Positions 33,429 through 42,107 of a DNA stretch of 64,000 nucleotides are shown one piece after another. The stretch spans positions 124,001-188,000 of the forward strand of contig JAKARB010000007.1 in assembly GCA_021819435.1 (NCBI GenBank), written 5' to 3'. A model generated the notes under the pieces. That model saw only the letters and a list, made by a program, of their open reading frames with translations, was not told the origin of the DNA and did not search any database. The DNA is from Pseudomonadota bacterium. GTDB taxonomy: Bacteria > Pseudomonadota > Gammaproteobacteria > Burkholderiales > Burkholderiaceae_C. Made by a program: the position numbers and the translations under genes. How positions within the stretch are numbered: position 1 is the stretch's first letter; every line of letters begins with the position of its first letter.

Positions 33429-34685
33429 ATGGAATCTGCCGGCTCATCGAAGTGGTCAAACTGGCTGTTCAGCCGCGACCCCCGGCAACGGTTGCGCATC
33501 AAGCGCTCGTTGCTGGCCGCCAATGTGTTCGGCGCCTGCGCACTGACGGCGATTTACGCCGGTTGGATGGGTTTCATGGCCTTCGACGACGTGCGCATGC
33601 TGTGCGCGGTCATGGCCATCAACTGCACCCTCTGGTATGCGCTGCTTCGCTCCGGCCTCAACAAGGGCTTCGCCGATCCGGCCCTGACCCTGCCCCAGAT
33701 CCTCGCGGCGCTGACCATCATCGTCGGCGCCTACGCCGTCACCGGCCCCTTCCATGGCTCGACCATGATGCTGCTCGTGCTGGTGCTGGTCTTTGGCGTC
33801 TTCAACCTGAGCCCCAAGGGCGCGCGCATCGCGGCCACCTACACCGTGGGTCTGCTGGGCTGCGTGCAGCTCATCAAGATGGAGACCGACCCGGTCAACT
33901 ACCCTTTCAAGCTCGAGATCGTGCACTTCCTGCTGACGGCAGCCAGCGTGCCGACCATCTCCAGCCTGGCTTCGCAACTCAGCAGCCTGCGCGTTCGCCT
34001 GCAAAGCCAGAAAGACGAGCTAGCCCAGGCGCTCACGCGCATCCAGATCCTGGCCACGCGTGACGAGCTCACCGGCCTCGTCAACCGCCGCCACATGATG
34101 GACGTGCTGCTGCAGCACCGCAAACGCCTGCAGCGCTCGGGCTACCACCGCTTCTGCCTGGCGATCCTCGACCTCGACCACTTCAAGCGCGTCAACGACA
34201 CGCATGGCCACGGCGTGGGAGACGAGGTGCTGCGCCGCTTCGCAACGGTGGCGCAACAGGCACTGCGCGACACCGACGTGCTGGCTCGCTGGGGCGGTGA
34301 GGAGTTCCTGGTGCTGCTCAACGACACCACCACAGAACAGGCTGAGGTCGGCCTGGAGCGCGTGCGCGAGATGCTCGCCGACGCGCGCCTGTGCAGCGAG
34401 TTGCCCGAGCTGCGCGCCACCTTCTCGGCGGGGCTGACGGCCTATCACTGGGGCGAGCCACTGGACGTGTGCATCGAACGCGCGGACCGTGCGCTCTACG
34501 AGGCCAAGGCCGCCGGCCGCAACCGCACGGTCGTTCACCAAGGCCCACCACCAACCCAACGCCCCCACGTCGAGGCCAGCGAGGCCCCATTGCCCAATGG
34601 CAGCGCCGACGGCGGCAGCCTGGTCGCTGCGGCCCTGCTGGACCAGGCTGACAACCGAGACGATGAAGACATGCCAGCACCTTGA
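33429..34685 (+). CDS. Membrane diguanylate cyclase (GGDEF)
   Basis: Makes c-di-GMP from two GTP. 418 residues: six hydrophobic helices (about 25-195) with little periplasmic sequence, a short coiled coil (QSQKDELAQALTRIQ), and a GGDEF domain starting ATRDELTGLVNRRHMMD. The active site is intact (RWGGEEF, residues 289-293). An RxxD inhibitory site (RDTD, Arg280) sits five residues before it, so product inhibition is likely. The variable tail is Pro/Ala-rich. ATG at 33429 is preferred; GTG at 33414 is possible. No EAL domain is present. Confidence 0.93.
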   Translation: MESAGSSKWSNWLFSRDPRQRLRIKRSLLAANVFGACALTAIYAGWMGFMAFDDVRMLCAVMAINCTLWYALLRSGLNKGFADPALTLPQILAALTIIVGAYAVTGPFHGSTMMLLVLVLVFGVFNLSPKGARIAATYTVGLLGCVQLIKMETDPVNYPFKLEIVHFLLTAASVPTISSLASQLSSLRVRLQSQKDELAQALTRIQILATRDELTGLVNRRHMMDVLLQHRKRLQRSGYHRFCLAILDLDHFKRVNDTHGHGVGDEVLRRFATVAQQALRDTDVLARWGGEEFLVLLNDTTTEQAEVGLERVREMLADARLCSELPELRATFSAGLTAYHWGEPLDVCIERADRALYEAKAAGRNRTVVHQGPPPTQRPHVEASEAPLPNGSADGGSLVAAALLDQADNRDDEDMPAP

Positions 34686-34699
34686 TGGGCCCTTGAGAT

Positions 34700-34722
34700 G
34701 CCGCGCTTGTTGCCAGCGCGGC
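34700..34722 (+). terminator. Candidate hairpin after the GGDEF gene
   Basis: Perfect 7-bp GC stem (GCCGCGC / GCGCGGC) with a 9-nt loop, 14 bases after the GGDEF stop. No T-tract follows, so it is only a possible, weak terminator. The rest of 34686-34939 shows no gene. Confidence 0.3.
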
Positions 34723-34939
34723 GAACGGGTTATCCTCATTGAACATTGCAAGGTCGTCTTCTTGCCCTTGAGGGCGCGTTTTGAAACACCTGCTTGCAAC
34801 AGACGAACGTCGGCATGACGGTCGCACCGGGCACACCACCCCTGGCGCGATGCAGTGAAGGCGGCCGCCGCCGAATCAGGCGCTCCGCGAGGGGCCAGGC
34901 AGGCGCAATGGCCGTGGGTGGTGACGCAACCTGCCATCC

Positions 34940-36565
34940 ATGACCAGCCTGCCACCAGGCCCCACACCTGCACCGAGCGATGACCAGCTGATTGCCCCCT
35001 CGGGGGCCACCGCCGAACGTCGCGACGCGCCTTATCGCCTGATCTTCAATCGCGCCGGCATCGGCATGGCTCGCCTGAACCTCGCGGGGGGCATCGTCGA
35101 GGTCAACCAGCGTTTCGCCGACATCGTCGGGCGCCAGCCGAGCCAGCTCATCGGCCTGCATGCCGACGACATCACCCACCCGCAGGATGTCGTGCCTTCG
35201 CGCGCCCACCTCGAAAACGTGCTGGCCGGTCGGCAAGAAGGGTTCCAGACGGAGAAGCGCTACGTGCGCCCCGATGGCCAAGTCGTCTGGGCGGCCGTCA
35301 ACGTGGTGCTGCTGCACGAGGACGATGGGCGGCCACGCGAACTGGTCGCCGTCATCGAAGACGTCAGTGAGCGCCAGCGCATGCAGGAAGCCATGAGTTC
35401 CGCGCGCGCGGCCGAGCGAGCGAGCAAGGCCAAGACCGAATTCCTCTCACGCATGAGCCACGAGCTGCGCACGCCACTCAACGCCATGCTGGGCTTCGCG
35501 CAACTGCTGCGTGTTGACCCGCGCCACCCGCTGCACGACGAGCAGCGCACCAAGGTCGCCCACATCGAGCGCGCCGGCGCCCACCTGCTGGCCATGCTCA
35601 CAGACGTGCTCGACCTCTCACGCATCGAAGCCGGCAGCCTGCCGATGTCGATCGAGCCGCTGGCCGTGGGCGATGTCATCGAGGCCGCGCTGGCCATGAC
35701 CAGCACCCAGGCCACCGACGCCGGCGTGCAACTGCTGGCCACGCCGCCAGAGGCCGGCCTGCGCGTGCGCGCCGATCAACTGCGGCTGCGCCAAGTGCTG
35801 GTCAACCTGCTGAGCAACGCCGTCAAGTACAACCGGCGAGCCGGACAAGTGCTGGTGGAAGCCATCGGCGTGAACAACGAGGTCGTCATCAGCGTCAACG
35901 ACACTGGCCGCGGCATGGACGCCCAGCAGATCGCCCACCTCTTCGAGCCCTTCAACCGCCTGGGCGCCGAACGCACATCCATCGAAGGCACAGGCATCGG
36001 CTTGGTCATCGTCAAGCGCCTGGTCGAGCTCATGCAAGGCCGCATCGAAGTCAGCAGCCAGCCCGAACAGGGCACGCGCTTTCGCGTCTGGCTGCCGCGC
36101 GCCGAGCGCCAGACAGACGCCGAGGACAGCGACTTCAGCCAGCGCGCCCGCACCAATTTCGGCGGGCTCGACACCGGCGTCGACGCCACCCTCACCCTGC
36201 TCTACGCGGAAGACAACGCCATCAACGTCGAGTTGCTGCGCCAGGTCATGCGCATGCGCCCGCAGTGGCACCTCGAAGTCGCACGCGATGGCCACTCGGC
36301 GATCGCCATGGCACGCGCCGAGCCGCCCGACCTGCTGCTGCTCGACATGCACCTGGGCGACATGAGCGGCCTCGACGTGTCGGACGCGCTGATGATGGAC
36401 GTGCACACGGCGATGATCCCGCGCGTGGCGCTCTCGGCCGACGTGATGCCCGACCAGATCACCGAAGCCCGCCAGCGCGGCTTCATCGAGTACCTGACCA
36501 AGCCGCTGGATGTCTCGCGGCTGCTGCACCTGCTCGATTGCTGCGCGCGCGGCGAGGCGCCTTGA
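34940..36565 (+). CDS. PAS hybrid histidine kinase with receiver
   Basis: 541-residue cytoplasmic kinase without membrane segments. It has a PAS domain (about 30-145; IFNRAGIGMARLNLAGGIVE, then a PAC end VIEDVSERQRMQ). HisKA carries His174 (RMSHELRTPLNAMLG). The ATPase domain has LVNLLSNAVKYN, DTGRGM and GTGIGLVIVKRLVEL. The C-terminal receiver carries Asp469 (LLLLDMHLGDMSG) and a YLTKPL lysine. The PAS ligand is not evident. It has its own 254-base upstream region after the GGDEF gene and may act with it. Confidence 0.92.
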   Translation: MTSLPPGPTPAPSDDQLIAPSGATAERRDAPYRLIFNRAGIGMARLNLAGGIVEVNQRFADIVGRQPSQLIGLHADDITHPQDVVPSRAHLENVLAGRQEGFQTEKRYVRPDGQVVWAAVNVVLLHEDDGRPRELVAVIEDVSERQRMQEAMSSARAAERASKAKTEFLSRMSHELRTPLNAMLGFAQLLRVDPRHPLHDEQRTKVAHIERAGAHLLAMLTDVLDLSRIEAGSLPMSIEPLAVGDVIEAALAMTSTQATDAGVQLLATPPEAGLRVRADQLRLRQVLVNLLSNAVKYNRRAGQVLVEAIGVNNEVVISVNDTGRGMDAQQIAHLFEPFNRLGAERTSIEGTGIGLVIVKRLVELMQGRIEVSSQPEQGTRFRVWLPRAERQTDAEDSDFSQRARTNFGGLDTGVDATLTLLYAEDNAINVELLRQVMRMRPQWHLEVARDGHSAIAMARAEPPDLLLLDMHLGDMSGLDVSDALMMDVHTAMIPRVALSADVMPDQITEARQRGFIEYLTKPLDVSRLLHLLDCCARGEAP

Positions 36566-36630
36566 TGTGATGAGCGCCAAGGCGACTGCCGGCCTGCCCG
36601 CGAGCGCGGGGTCGGTGCGTCGGGCCACCT

Positions 36631-36684
36631 GAACGCCCAGAACGCCCAGAACGCCCAGAACGCCAAGAACGCCCCGAAGGCCCC
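36631..36684. repeat. Six-copy 9-bp tandem repeat
   Basis: Three exact copies of GAACGCCCA are followed by three degenerate copies (GAACGCCAA, GAACGCCCC, GAAGGCCCC). The array ends 4 bases before the flavin-reductase stop codon, in the space between two convergent genes. Copy number may vary between strains. Confidence 0.85.
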
Positions 36685-36688
36685 GAAC

Positions 36689-37207
36689 TCAGCCCGAGAA
36701 ATCGGTGACGAAGCGCCCGCCGTGGAAGACCAGCGGCGCGGCCCCCACGCGACGGCGACAGTGCTCGACCTCGCCGACGAAGATCACGTGGTCGCCTTCA
36801 TCGTGCTGGCTGCGATGGCGGCATTCGAACACCGCCACGGCGCCATCGATCACCGGCGCGCCAGTGAGCCCTGCCCGCCAGGCCACGCCCTCGTACCGGT
36901 CGATGCCCTTGCGCGAAAAGCGCTCGGCCAGCAGGCGCTGGTCGGCCGCCAGCACGTTGATGGCGTAGTGCGTGGCGCCCAGGAAGCCCGGCATCGAACT
37001 CGACTGCCGCGACAGGCTCCACAGCACCAACGGCGGCGCCAGCGACACCGAGTTGAAGGAGTTGGCCGTCAGGCCCAGCAGCCGCCCATCCTCAGCCCGC
37101 GCGGTGACGATCGTGACACCGGTGGCGAACTGGCCCAACGCGGCGCGGTATTCCTCGGGCGTGAAAGGCGCGGGCGAACCGGGCTGGGGATCGGACATCG
37201 ACGACAT
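36689..37207 (-). CDS. Flavin reductase-like domain protein
   Basis: About 172 residues of the FMN-binding split-barrel flavin reductase family, typically the NAD(P)H:flavin component of two-component monooxygenases. The signature stretches are YRAALGQFATGVTIVTA, GLTANSFNSVSLAPPLVLWSL, AINVLAADQRLLAERF and GDHVIFVGEVEHCRR. Either ATG (37207 or 37198) may be the start. No monooxygenase partner is adjacent. The 263 bases upstream (37208-37470) contain no recognisable gene. Confidence 0.88.
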   Translation of the reverse strand: MSSMSDPQPGSPAPFTPEEYRAALGQFATGVTIVTARAEDGRLLGLTANSFNSVSLAPPLVLWSLSRQSSSMPGFLGATHYAINVLAADQRLLAERFSRKGIDRYEGVAWRAGLTGAPVIDGAVAVFECRHRSQHDEGDHVIFVGEVEHCRRRVGAAPLVFHGGRFVTDFSG

Positions 37208-37470
37208 GGGCTGGGGGTGCAAAAGCTTGCAGTGTAGACGGCGGGAATCAACCGCGTGGTGGTGGGCTGTTCGGGCGATGGCATGCGTCGGTCAAGCACA
37301 AGGTACTGCGAGCCCATGGCTGCTCAGGCTTTTCCTCCATCTGAGATGGCCTCTGCGGCGCCCCAGCCCCCTGGGCAGACCTTTTTGTGCCAGCAAACGC
37401 TGTACTGGATGTGCTGTCGGGGCAGAGGGTGCAATTGCAGAAGCGTTTGCTGACTTCGCCTGACCAAATG

Positions 37471-37863
37471 CTAGGCCACCAAAGCAACAGCGCGCTTTGG
37501 GAAGGCCTTGAGCACCTTCCTGTCCATCGTCACCAGCCTGGCATCCAGGCGCTCGGCCAGGACAACGAACTCGCAGTCGTAGGCTGAGCATTCGCTGCCT
37601 CGAACCAGTTCAAGCACTTCGCGCGAAGGCACGTCGAACTCGAAGCCGGCCATCAACGCCTCGGCTTCGGCTTGGAGGCTGCAAGCCTGCTCAAAGCTCA
37701 GCGTGCCACGACGCAAGTACCCGGCCAGGATGTTGCGAAACTCGCTGCGCCACAGCGGTGGTGCTGCCCACTCTGGCTCGCGCTCCAGCATGGCTTCAGC
37801 GGCTTGCGTGAACTCACCGGGCAGGTACAGGTACGCCAGGATGTTGGTGTCGACAACGATCAC
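37471..37863 (-). CDS. vapC: VapC-like PIN-domain toxin
   Basis: 130-residue PIN-domain ribonuclease. The metal-binding acidic residues are present: Asp5 (VVDTNILAYL), Glu41 (WRSEFRN), Asp96 (AYDCEFV) and Asp114 (VTMDRKV). It should cleave RNA (often initiator tRNA in this family) when freed from its antitoxin. It overlaps the antitoxin gene by the 4-base ATGA, the standard coupled arrangement. Confidence 0.92.
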   Translation of the reverse strand: MIVVDTNILAYLYLPGEFTQAAEAMLEREPEWAAPPLWRSEFRNILAGYLRRGTLSFEQACSLQAEAEALMAGFEFDVPSREVLELVRGSECSAYDCEFVVLAERLDARLVTMDRKVLKAFPKRAVALVA

Positions 37864-38105
37864 TTGCGCCCCGCTCGCTTGGCCGCGTCGATGTCCTGCG
37901 CGGTGAATGCGCCTTGGGCCAGGCCAGCACGGAGTTCACGGGCGCGGGCCAGGCGCTCGCTGGGGGCAACTCGGTGAGGCATCAGCACGGCCTCCAGGCA
38001 GACGATGGCCTCGCTGTTCATGCTGCGCCGGTGCAACTCGGCGGCAGCCTTGAGCCGCTCATACACGGCGTCCGGGATGTTCTTGAGCGTCAGGGATGTG
38101 GGCAT
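37860..38105 (-). CDS. vapB: VapB/FitA-like antitoxin
   Basis: 81-residue antitoxin. The N-terminus is a ribbon-helix-helix DNA-binding domain of the FitA/Arc type (TSLTLKNIPDAVYERLKAAA, RRSMNSEAIVCLE). The C-terminal basic, helical part should wrap the toxin. ATG at 38105 has a strong GGAGG site 7 bases upstream. An operator-like palindrome lies just upstream (38131-38147), as expected for autorepression. Confidence 0.9.
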   Translation of the reverse strand: MPTSLTLKNIPDAVYERLKAAAELHRRSMNSEAIVCLEAVLMPHRVAPSERLARARELRAGLAQGAFTAQDIDAAKRAGRK

Positions 38106-38118
38106 GCTAACGCCTCCA

Positions 38119-38147
38119 ATTGCAATCAAAGCAACCAAAACGGTTGC
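38119..38147 (-). promoter_or_regulatory. Operator-like palindromes upstream of vapBC
   Basis: GCAACC-AAAAC-GGTTGC (38131-38147) is a perfect 6-bp inverted repeat with a 5-base centre. ATTGCAAT (38119-38126) is an 8-bp palindrome beside it. Both lie 14-42 bases before the antitoxin ATG, where the promoter must be. They are probable binding sites for the VapBC complex. Confidence 0.5.
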
Positions 38148-38176
38148 ATTTTGGTGCACAAAGGCGTCGTTCGCAA

Positions 38177-39004
38177 TCACCCCTGCTGGGGACACTGGCT
38201 CAGGCGATACACCCACACCGGCCTGCCGCCGCCGAGCTCCCAGCGCGCCACCGACTTCCACGCCCGTCCCTCGGCGTCTCGCGCCTCGAACTCCAGGCTG
38301 ACCAGCCAGCTGCCCGGGCGCATCTCGCGGTGGGCCTTGTCCATGGCGCGCGGCATGGTTTCGGGCCGCTGGAACAGGTAGACGAGCTCGAATGCGGACC
38401 AGTCGTCCGCCCACATGTCACCCCGACGCACGCTGGCCCAGGGGCAGCGCCAGGCGCTCACGGCGCGCCACAGGGCGCTCCATTCGACGCCCTCGATGCG
38501 GGCTTGGGGCAAGGCTCGGTGCAATTCGATGAGGCCGTCGCCCATGCCACAGCCGGCGTCCAGCACGCGCGCGCCGGCAGGCAGCTTCACGTGCTGGGCC
38601 AACTCGGCCAAGGCCCCGCGCGGCGTCGGAAAGACAGGCGCGTCACGCCAGGCGCGGCGGGGGTAGGCCAGCAGCAACAGGGCCAGGGGCGCAAGCCACA
38701 ACCAAGCCACACCCGCCCCGCCCTGCCCATGTCCACCAGGTTCGCCCGAGCCACTCGTCAGGCCGAGCGCCATCACGCTCAACGGGAATCCAGCCGCCAC
38801 GAACACGCGCCGCCAGGCGGTGGTGGCCACGAAAGGCAGCAGGGCCGCGCAAGCACCCAGAGCGGTGGGCAGCACCAGGGCGGCCCACAGCGGGGCGCCA
38901 GCGGCCCGCAAAGCCCAGGCCAGGGCCCAGGCCGCCAACCAGGTCAGCACGGCCGGCACAGGCCAGCCGAAGGCCCTGGTGAGCAGGTGAGCGGCCGGGT
39001 TCAT
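38177..39004 (-). CDS. Class I SAM methyltransferase with N-terminal membrane helices
   Basis: 275 residues. The first 120 hold three or four hydrophobic segments (VLTWLAAWALAWALRAAG, ALVLPTALGACAALLPFV, VAWLWLAPLALLLLAY). The rest is a Rossmann methyltransferase domain with motif I at VLDAGCGMGDGLIEL, acidic motif IEGVEW and YLFQRPETMPRAM. The substrate is unknown and no pathway partner is adjacent. It follows parB by 114 bases and may belong to the same transcript. Confidence 0.8.
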   Translation of the reverse strand: MNPAAHLLTRAFGWPVPAVLTWLAAWALAWALRAAGAPLWAALVLPTALGACAALLPFVATTAWRRVFVAAGFPLSVMALGLTSGSGEPGGHGQGGAGVAWLWLAPLALLLLAYPRRAWRDAPVFPTPRGALAELAQHVKLPAGARVLDAGCGMGDGLIELHRALPQARIEGVEWSALWRAVSAWRCPWASVRRGDMWADDWSAFELVYLFQRPETMPRAMDKAHREMRPGSWLVSLEFEARDAEGRAWKSVARWELGGGRPVWVYRLSQCPQQG

Positions 39005-39118
39005 GCTGAAAGCGGCATCAGAAGGCGTGGTCAGGCATGGACGGCATCGGCGTCCGCCACAGGGAAAGGGCTGCCGCGCATCGCAACCGTCACCCGCTCG
39101 CCTCGGCTCGGTGCGGGC

Positions 39119-40033
39119 TCAGGCCGCCTCGCCGCCACCGGCAGCGCGCAACTTGTCCAGCAAGCCATTGAGTTCATCGAGGCTGCCGAACTGGATTGTG
39201 ACCTCACCCTGCTCGCCACGCACCGTCTTACGGCGGATGTGAATGCTCACTTGCGCCGTGAGCAAGTCAGAGAGCTCTTCTTCCAGGCGCAGCACGTCGC
39301 GCGTTTTCTCGCTCTTGACGCGCAGCAGCGGGGTCTGGCGACCCTGACCCTGGGCCTTGGCGACGAGCTTTTCGGTCTCGCGCACGTTGAGCTTCTTGGC
39401 CACCACCTCGGTGGCGGTGGTGATCTGCACGGCTTTGTCGAGCGGCAGCAGCGCGCGGGCGTGGCCCATGTCGAGGTCGCCGGCCATCAGCATGGACTGA
39501 ACGGGCTCGGCCAGGTTGAGCAGGCGCAGCAGGTTGCTGGCGGCGCTGCGCGAGCGGCCCACGGCCTGCGCAGCCTGCTCGTGCGTGAGTCCGAACTCGG
39601 CCGTCAGTCGCTGCAAGCCCTGGGCTTCTTCGAGCGGGTTGAGGTCTTCACGCTGGATGTTCTCGATCAGGGCCATGGCCGCAGCGGCCTCGTCGGGCAC
39701 GTCCTTGACGAGCACGGGCACCTCGGTCAGGCCGGCGAGCCTGGCGGCGCGTGAACGGCGTTCACCAGCGATGATCTCGTACTTGCCACCGCCCACCGGT
39801 CGCACCAGGATGGGCTGCATGATGCCCTGCGACTTGATGCTCTCGGCCAGCTCGTAGAGCGAGCCTTCGTCCATGCGCGTGCGCGGCTGGTACTTGCCGG
39901 GCTGCATGAGGTCGAGGCGCAGGGTCGAGGGCGTGCCCTCGCCCGCCTGGTTGATTGGGGTGATGTCGCTGACTTTGGGGCCCAGCAGGGCCTCCAGGCC
40001 CATGCCCAGGCCTTTGGATTTCTTGGTCGCCAT
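39119..40033 (-). CDS. parB: Chromosome-partitioning protein ParB
   Basis: CTP-dependent DNA clamp that loads at parS and spreads to organise the origin. 304 residues: a basic N-terminus (KKSKGLGMGLEALLG, the ParA-contact region), the ParB/Srx CTPase domain (QPRTRMDEG, GERRSRAARLAGL), ENIQREDLNP, the helix-turn-helix (LTHEQAAQAVGRSRSAASNL) and a C-terminal dimerisation segment. ATG at 40033 is chosen; sequence upstream is not conserved. Three candidate parS sites lie 2.1-3.6 kb away in rsmG and mnmG. Confidence 0.97.
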   Translation of the reverse strand: MATKKSKGLGMGLEALLGPKVSDITPINQAGEGTPSTLRLDLMQPGKYQPRTRMDEGSLYELAESIKSQGIMQPILVRPVGGGKYEIIAGERRSRAARLAGLTEVPVLVKDVPDEAAAAMALIENIQREDLNPLEEAQGLQRLTAEFGLTHEQAAQAVGRSRSAASNLLRLLNLAEPVQSMLMAGDLDMGHARALLPLDKAVQITTATEVVAKKLNVRETEKLVAKAQGQGRQTPLLRVKSEKTRDVLRLEEELSDLLTAQVSIHIRRKTVRGEQGEVTIQFGSLDELNGLLDKLRAAGGGEAA

Positions 40034-40111
40034 GGGCGTGATTGTCCGACGTTTCAGCGGCGATTCCGGCACGCCCCCAGCACGTCTTCTTGCGTCCGGC
40101 GAATCCGAATC

Positions 40112-40918
40112 TCAGGCCGAGGCCACCACCGTGCTGGCTGGCGCCTTGCGCCCGCTGGCCACGCGCTGGACCAGCTCCTGCGCGAAGGCCACGAAGGCTT
40201 GGGCGCCCTTTGAAGACGGGTCGAACACCACGCCAGGCAGCCCATAGCTGGGCGCCTCGGCCAGGCGCACGTTGCGCGGGATCACCGTGTCGAACACCTT
40301 GTCCCCGAAGTGCGCCTTGAGCTGGTCGCTGACCTGCTGCTGCAAGGTGATGCGCGGGTCGAACATGACTCGCAACAAGCCGATGAGTTGCAGTTCGCGG
40401 TTGAGGTTGGCGTGCACCTGCTTGACGGTGTTGACCAAATCGGTGAGGCCTTCGAGCGCGAAGTACTCGCATTGCATCGGCACGATCACGCCGTGGGCGC
40501 AGGTCAGGCCATTGAGCGTGAGCAGGCTCAGCGATGGCGGGCAGTCGATGAGCACGAAGTCGTAGTCGGCGGCCGTGGCTTCGATGGCCGTCTTCAGGCG
40601 GCGGTCGCGGCGCTCGAGGTTGACGAGCTCGACCTCGGCACCCGCGAGCTCGCGGTTGGCGCCCAGCACGTCGTAGCCGACCTTCTCGCTGCGCACGCGG
40701 GCCTCGGCGATGGTGGCGTCTTCGAGCAGCACATCGTAGACCGAGTGCGAGAGGGTGCGCTTGTCCACGCCCGAGCCCATCGTGGCGTTGCCCTGCGGAT
40801 CGAGGTCTACGATGAGCACGCGCTGGCCCACCTTGGCCAGGCCAGCGGCCAGGTTCACCGTGGTGGTCGTTTTGCCCACCCCACCCTTTTGGTTCGCGAT
40901 GCAGAAGATGTGCGGCAT
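40112..40918 (-). CDS. parA: Chromosome-partitioning ATPase ParA
   Basis: Walker-type ATPase that moves ParB-bound origins along the nucleoid. 268 residues, with the deviant Walker A NQKGGVGKTTTT (signature Lys11, Lys16), the A' region VLIVDLDPQGNAT and Walker B FVLIDCPPSL. Typical chromosomal (Soj-type) length with no N-terminal DNA-binding domain, so it is not a plasmid ParA. It precedes parB by 78 bases. Confidence 0.97.
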   Translation of the reverse strand: MPHIFCIANQKGGVGKTTTTVNLAAGLAKVGQRVLIVDLDPQGNATMGSGVDKRTLSHSVYDVLLEDATIAEARVRSEKVGYDVLGANRELAGAEVELVNLERRDRRLKTAIEATAADYDFVLIDCPPSLSLLTLNGLTCAHGVIVPMQCEYFALEGLTDLVNTVKQVHANLNRELQLIGLLRVMFDPRITLQQQVSDQLKAHFGDKVFDTVIPRNVRLAEAPSYGLPGVVFDPSSKGAQAFVAFAQELVQRVASGRKAPASTVVASA

Positions 40919-41015
40919 GCGCGCATTATCGCCGCAGGGTCGACCAGGTGATCGCCCTCAGGCACGGGGCGATCACTTTGAACGCACGTTGTGGTGGCCC
41001 ATGCCAGCGCATGGT

Positions 41016-42107
41016 TCAGCCCTTCTTCGCGGCGGACGTGCTGGATCGCATGTCAACGCTTGGTCGTTTGGCGGAGCGCTGCGGGGCCTTGCGGGGCGCT
41101 TTCCGAGGGGTCTCTTGGCGGGCCAACTTGGCCGCCGCCTTGCCCTCCGCCGCTGGACGGTTTTTCATGTGAGCATGCTGCTCAAGCTGCTTGGCGTGGC
41201 CATTTGCTTGGACAGCGGCGGCATGCCGGCTCGGCTCCGCCTTTTCGCCTCGCGCAACCTTCTTTTCCTTGGATGGGCGACCTTCGGCGGCCCCGGTCGC
41301 TTTGCGATGGGTGGACGCCAGCCGATCAACCTTGGCTGGCTCTCCAGCTTGGTTGGCCTTGACAAAACGCGCTGCGCCAGAAGCGGGCTGGTTGCCCTTG
41401 GCTGCAAGCAGCCGCTGCGATGGCTTCGCGCGTTCTTGCGTCCGGCCATGGTCTTGCGCTGCATGCTTGCTCGCTGGGCGAGTGCGGCTTGTGGCCTCGG
41501 ACTCGCTGGGCCGATTCGAGCGCCCCGTCACGGCCTTGGCTTTTGCAAATGCTGGGTCTGACGACTTGTTGCTGGCGTGCCGTGTCGTCGAGTTTGGGGC
41601 CGACAGGGGTTCTTCACGAACACGACGCGTGGCCGTCGTGTCGCGGTGGAGCTTGTCTGGTGTGTGGGTTTTCGCAGCCCCGGCCTTTGCGTTTTCAGGT
41701 GCGCGTTCACGCTCCTGGCGAGGTGCCTGCTTGCGCCCCGCCACGCGTTCACCGGCAGCCAAATCTCGGACGCGTCGTGCCGACATGGTCTCCTCGCCGG
41801 TAGCCGACACCAGCCGCCGCAAGGGCTTCGGTGGCGTCGCGGTGGCCGGAGCATGCGAGCCCTCCTCCTTCGCCACGGTGCGCGCGGCCTCTTTGCTGGC
41901 CCCCGAGGCCTCTTCGTGGAACAGCGGTGTGTCCGGGGTCCAGCCCTTGGGGGGCGACACCTCCACCGCACGGCTCACCTCACCCGCGTCGGCAGCAGAC
42001 GCAGGGTGGGCGGCCAAACCAGCCATCACGCAAACAACCCACCACCCTGCGGCACGATGCGCCATTCGGCTCCGCACGCTCGGCTGACCATGTCGCTTCA
42101 AATTCAT
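41016..42107 (-). CDS. Basic low-complexity exported protein, unrecognised
   Basis: 363 residues that match no family I recognise. A signal peptide (WWVVCVMAGLAAHPASAADA, cleavage near residue 38) is followed by a long Ala/Lys/Arg/Pro-rich, probably disordered region with no helix or barrel pattern. Segments such as RKAPRKAPQRSAKRPS at the end look DNA- or polyanion-binding. The ATG at 42107 overlaps the rsmG stop as ATGA, which supports real, coupled translation. Position between rsmG and parA is usually free of such a gene. It may interact with the envelope or peptidoglycan; this is open. Confidence 0.6.
   Translation of the reverse strand: MNLKRHGQPSVRSRMAHRAAGWWVVCVMAGLAAHPASAADAGEVSRAVEVSPPKGWTPDTPLFHEEASGASKEAARTVAKEEGSHAPATATPPKPLRRLVSATGEETMSARRVRDLAAGERVAGRKQAPRQERERAPENAKAGAAKTHTPDKLHRDTTATRRVREEPLSAPNSTTRHASNKSSDPAFAKAKAVTGRSNRPSESEATSRTRPASKHAAQDHGRTQERAKPSQRLLAAKGNQPASGAARFVKANQAGEPAKVDRLASTHRKATGAAEGRPSKEKKVARGEKAEPSRHAAAVQANGHAKQLEQHAHMKNRPAAEGKAAAKLARQETPRKAPRKAPQRSAKRPSVDMRSSTSAAKKG

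Noticed and set aside
36202-36666. Minus-strand frame beginning with FWAFWAFWAF-like repeat
   Set aside because: The repeat arises from reading the 9-bp tandem array; the rest lies antisense to the hybrid kinase.
37208-37470. Gap between the flavin reductase and vapC genes
   Set aside because: Checked for remnants of toxin, transposase or RNA genes; no recognisable feature found.
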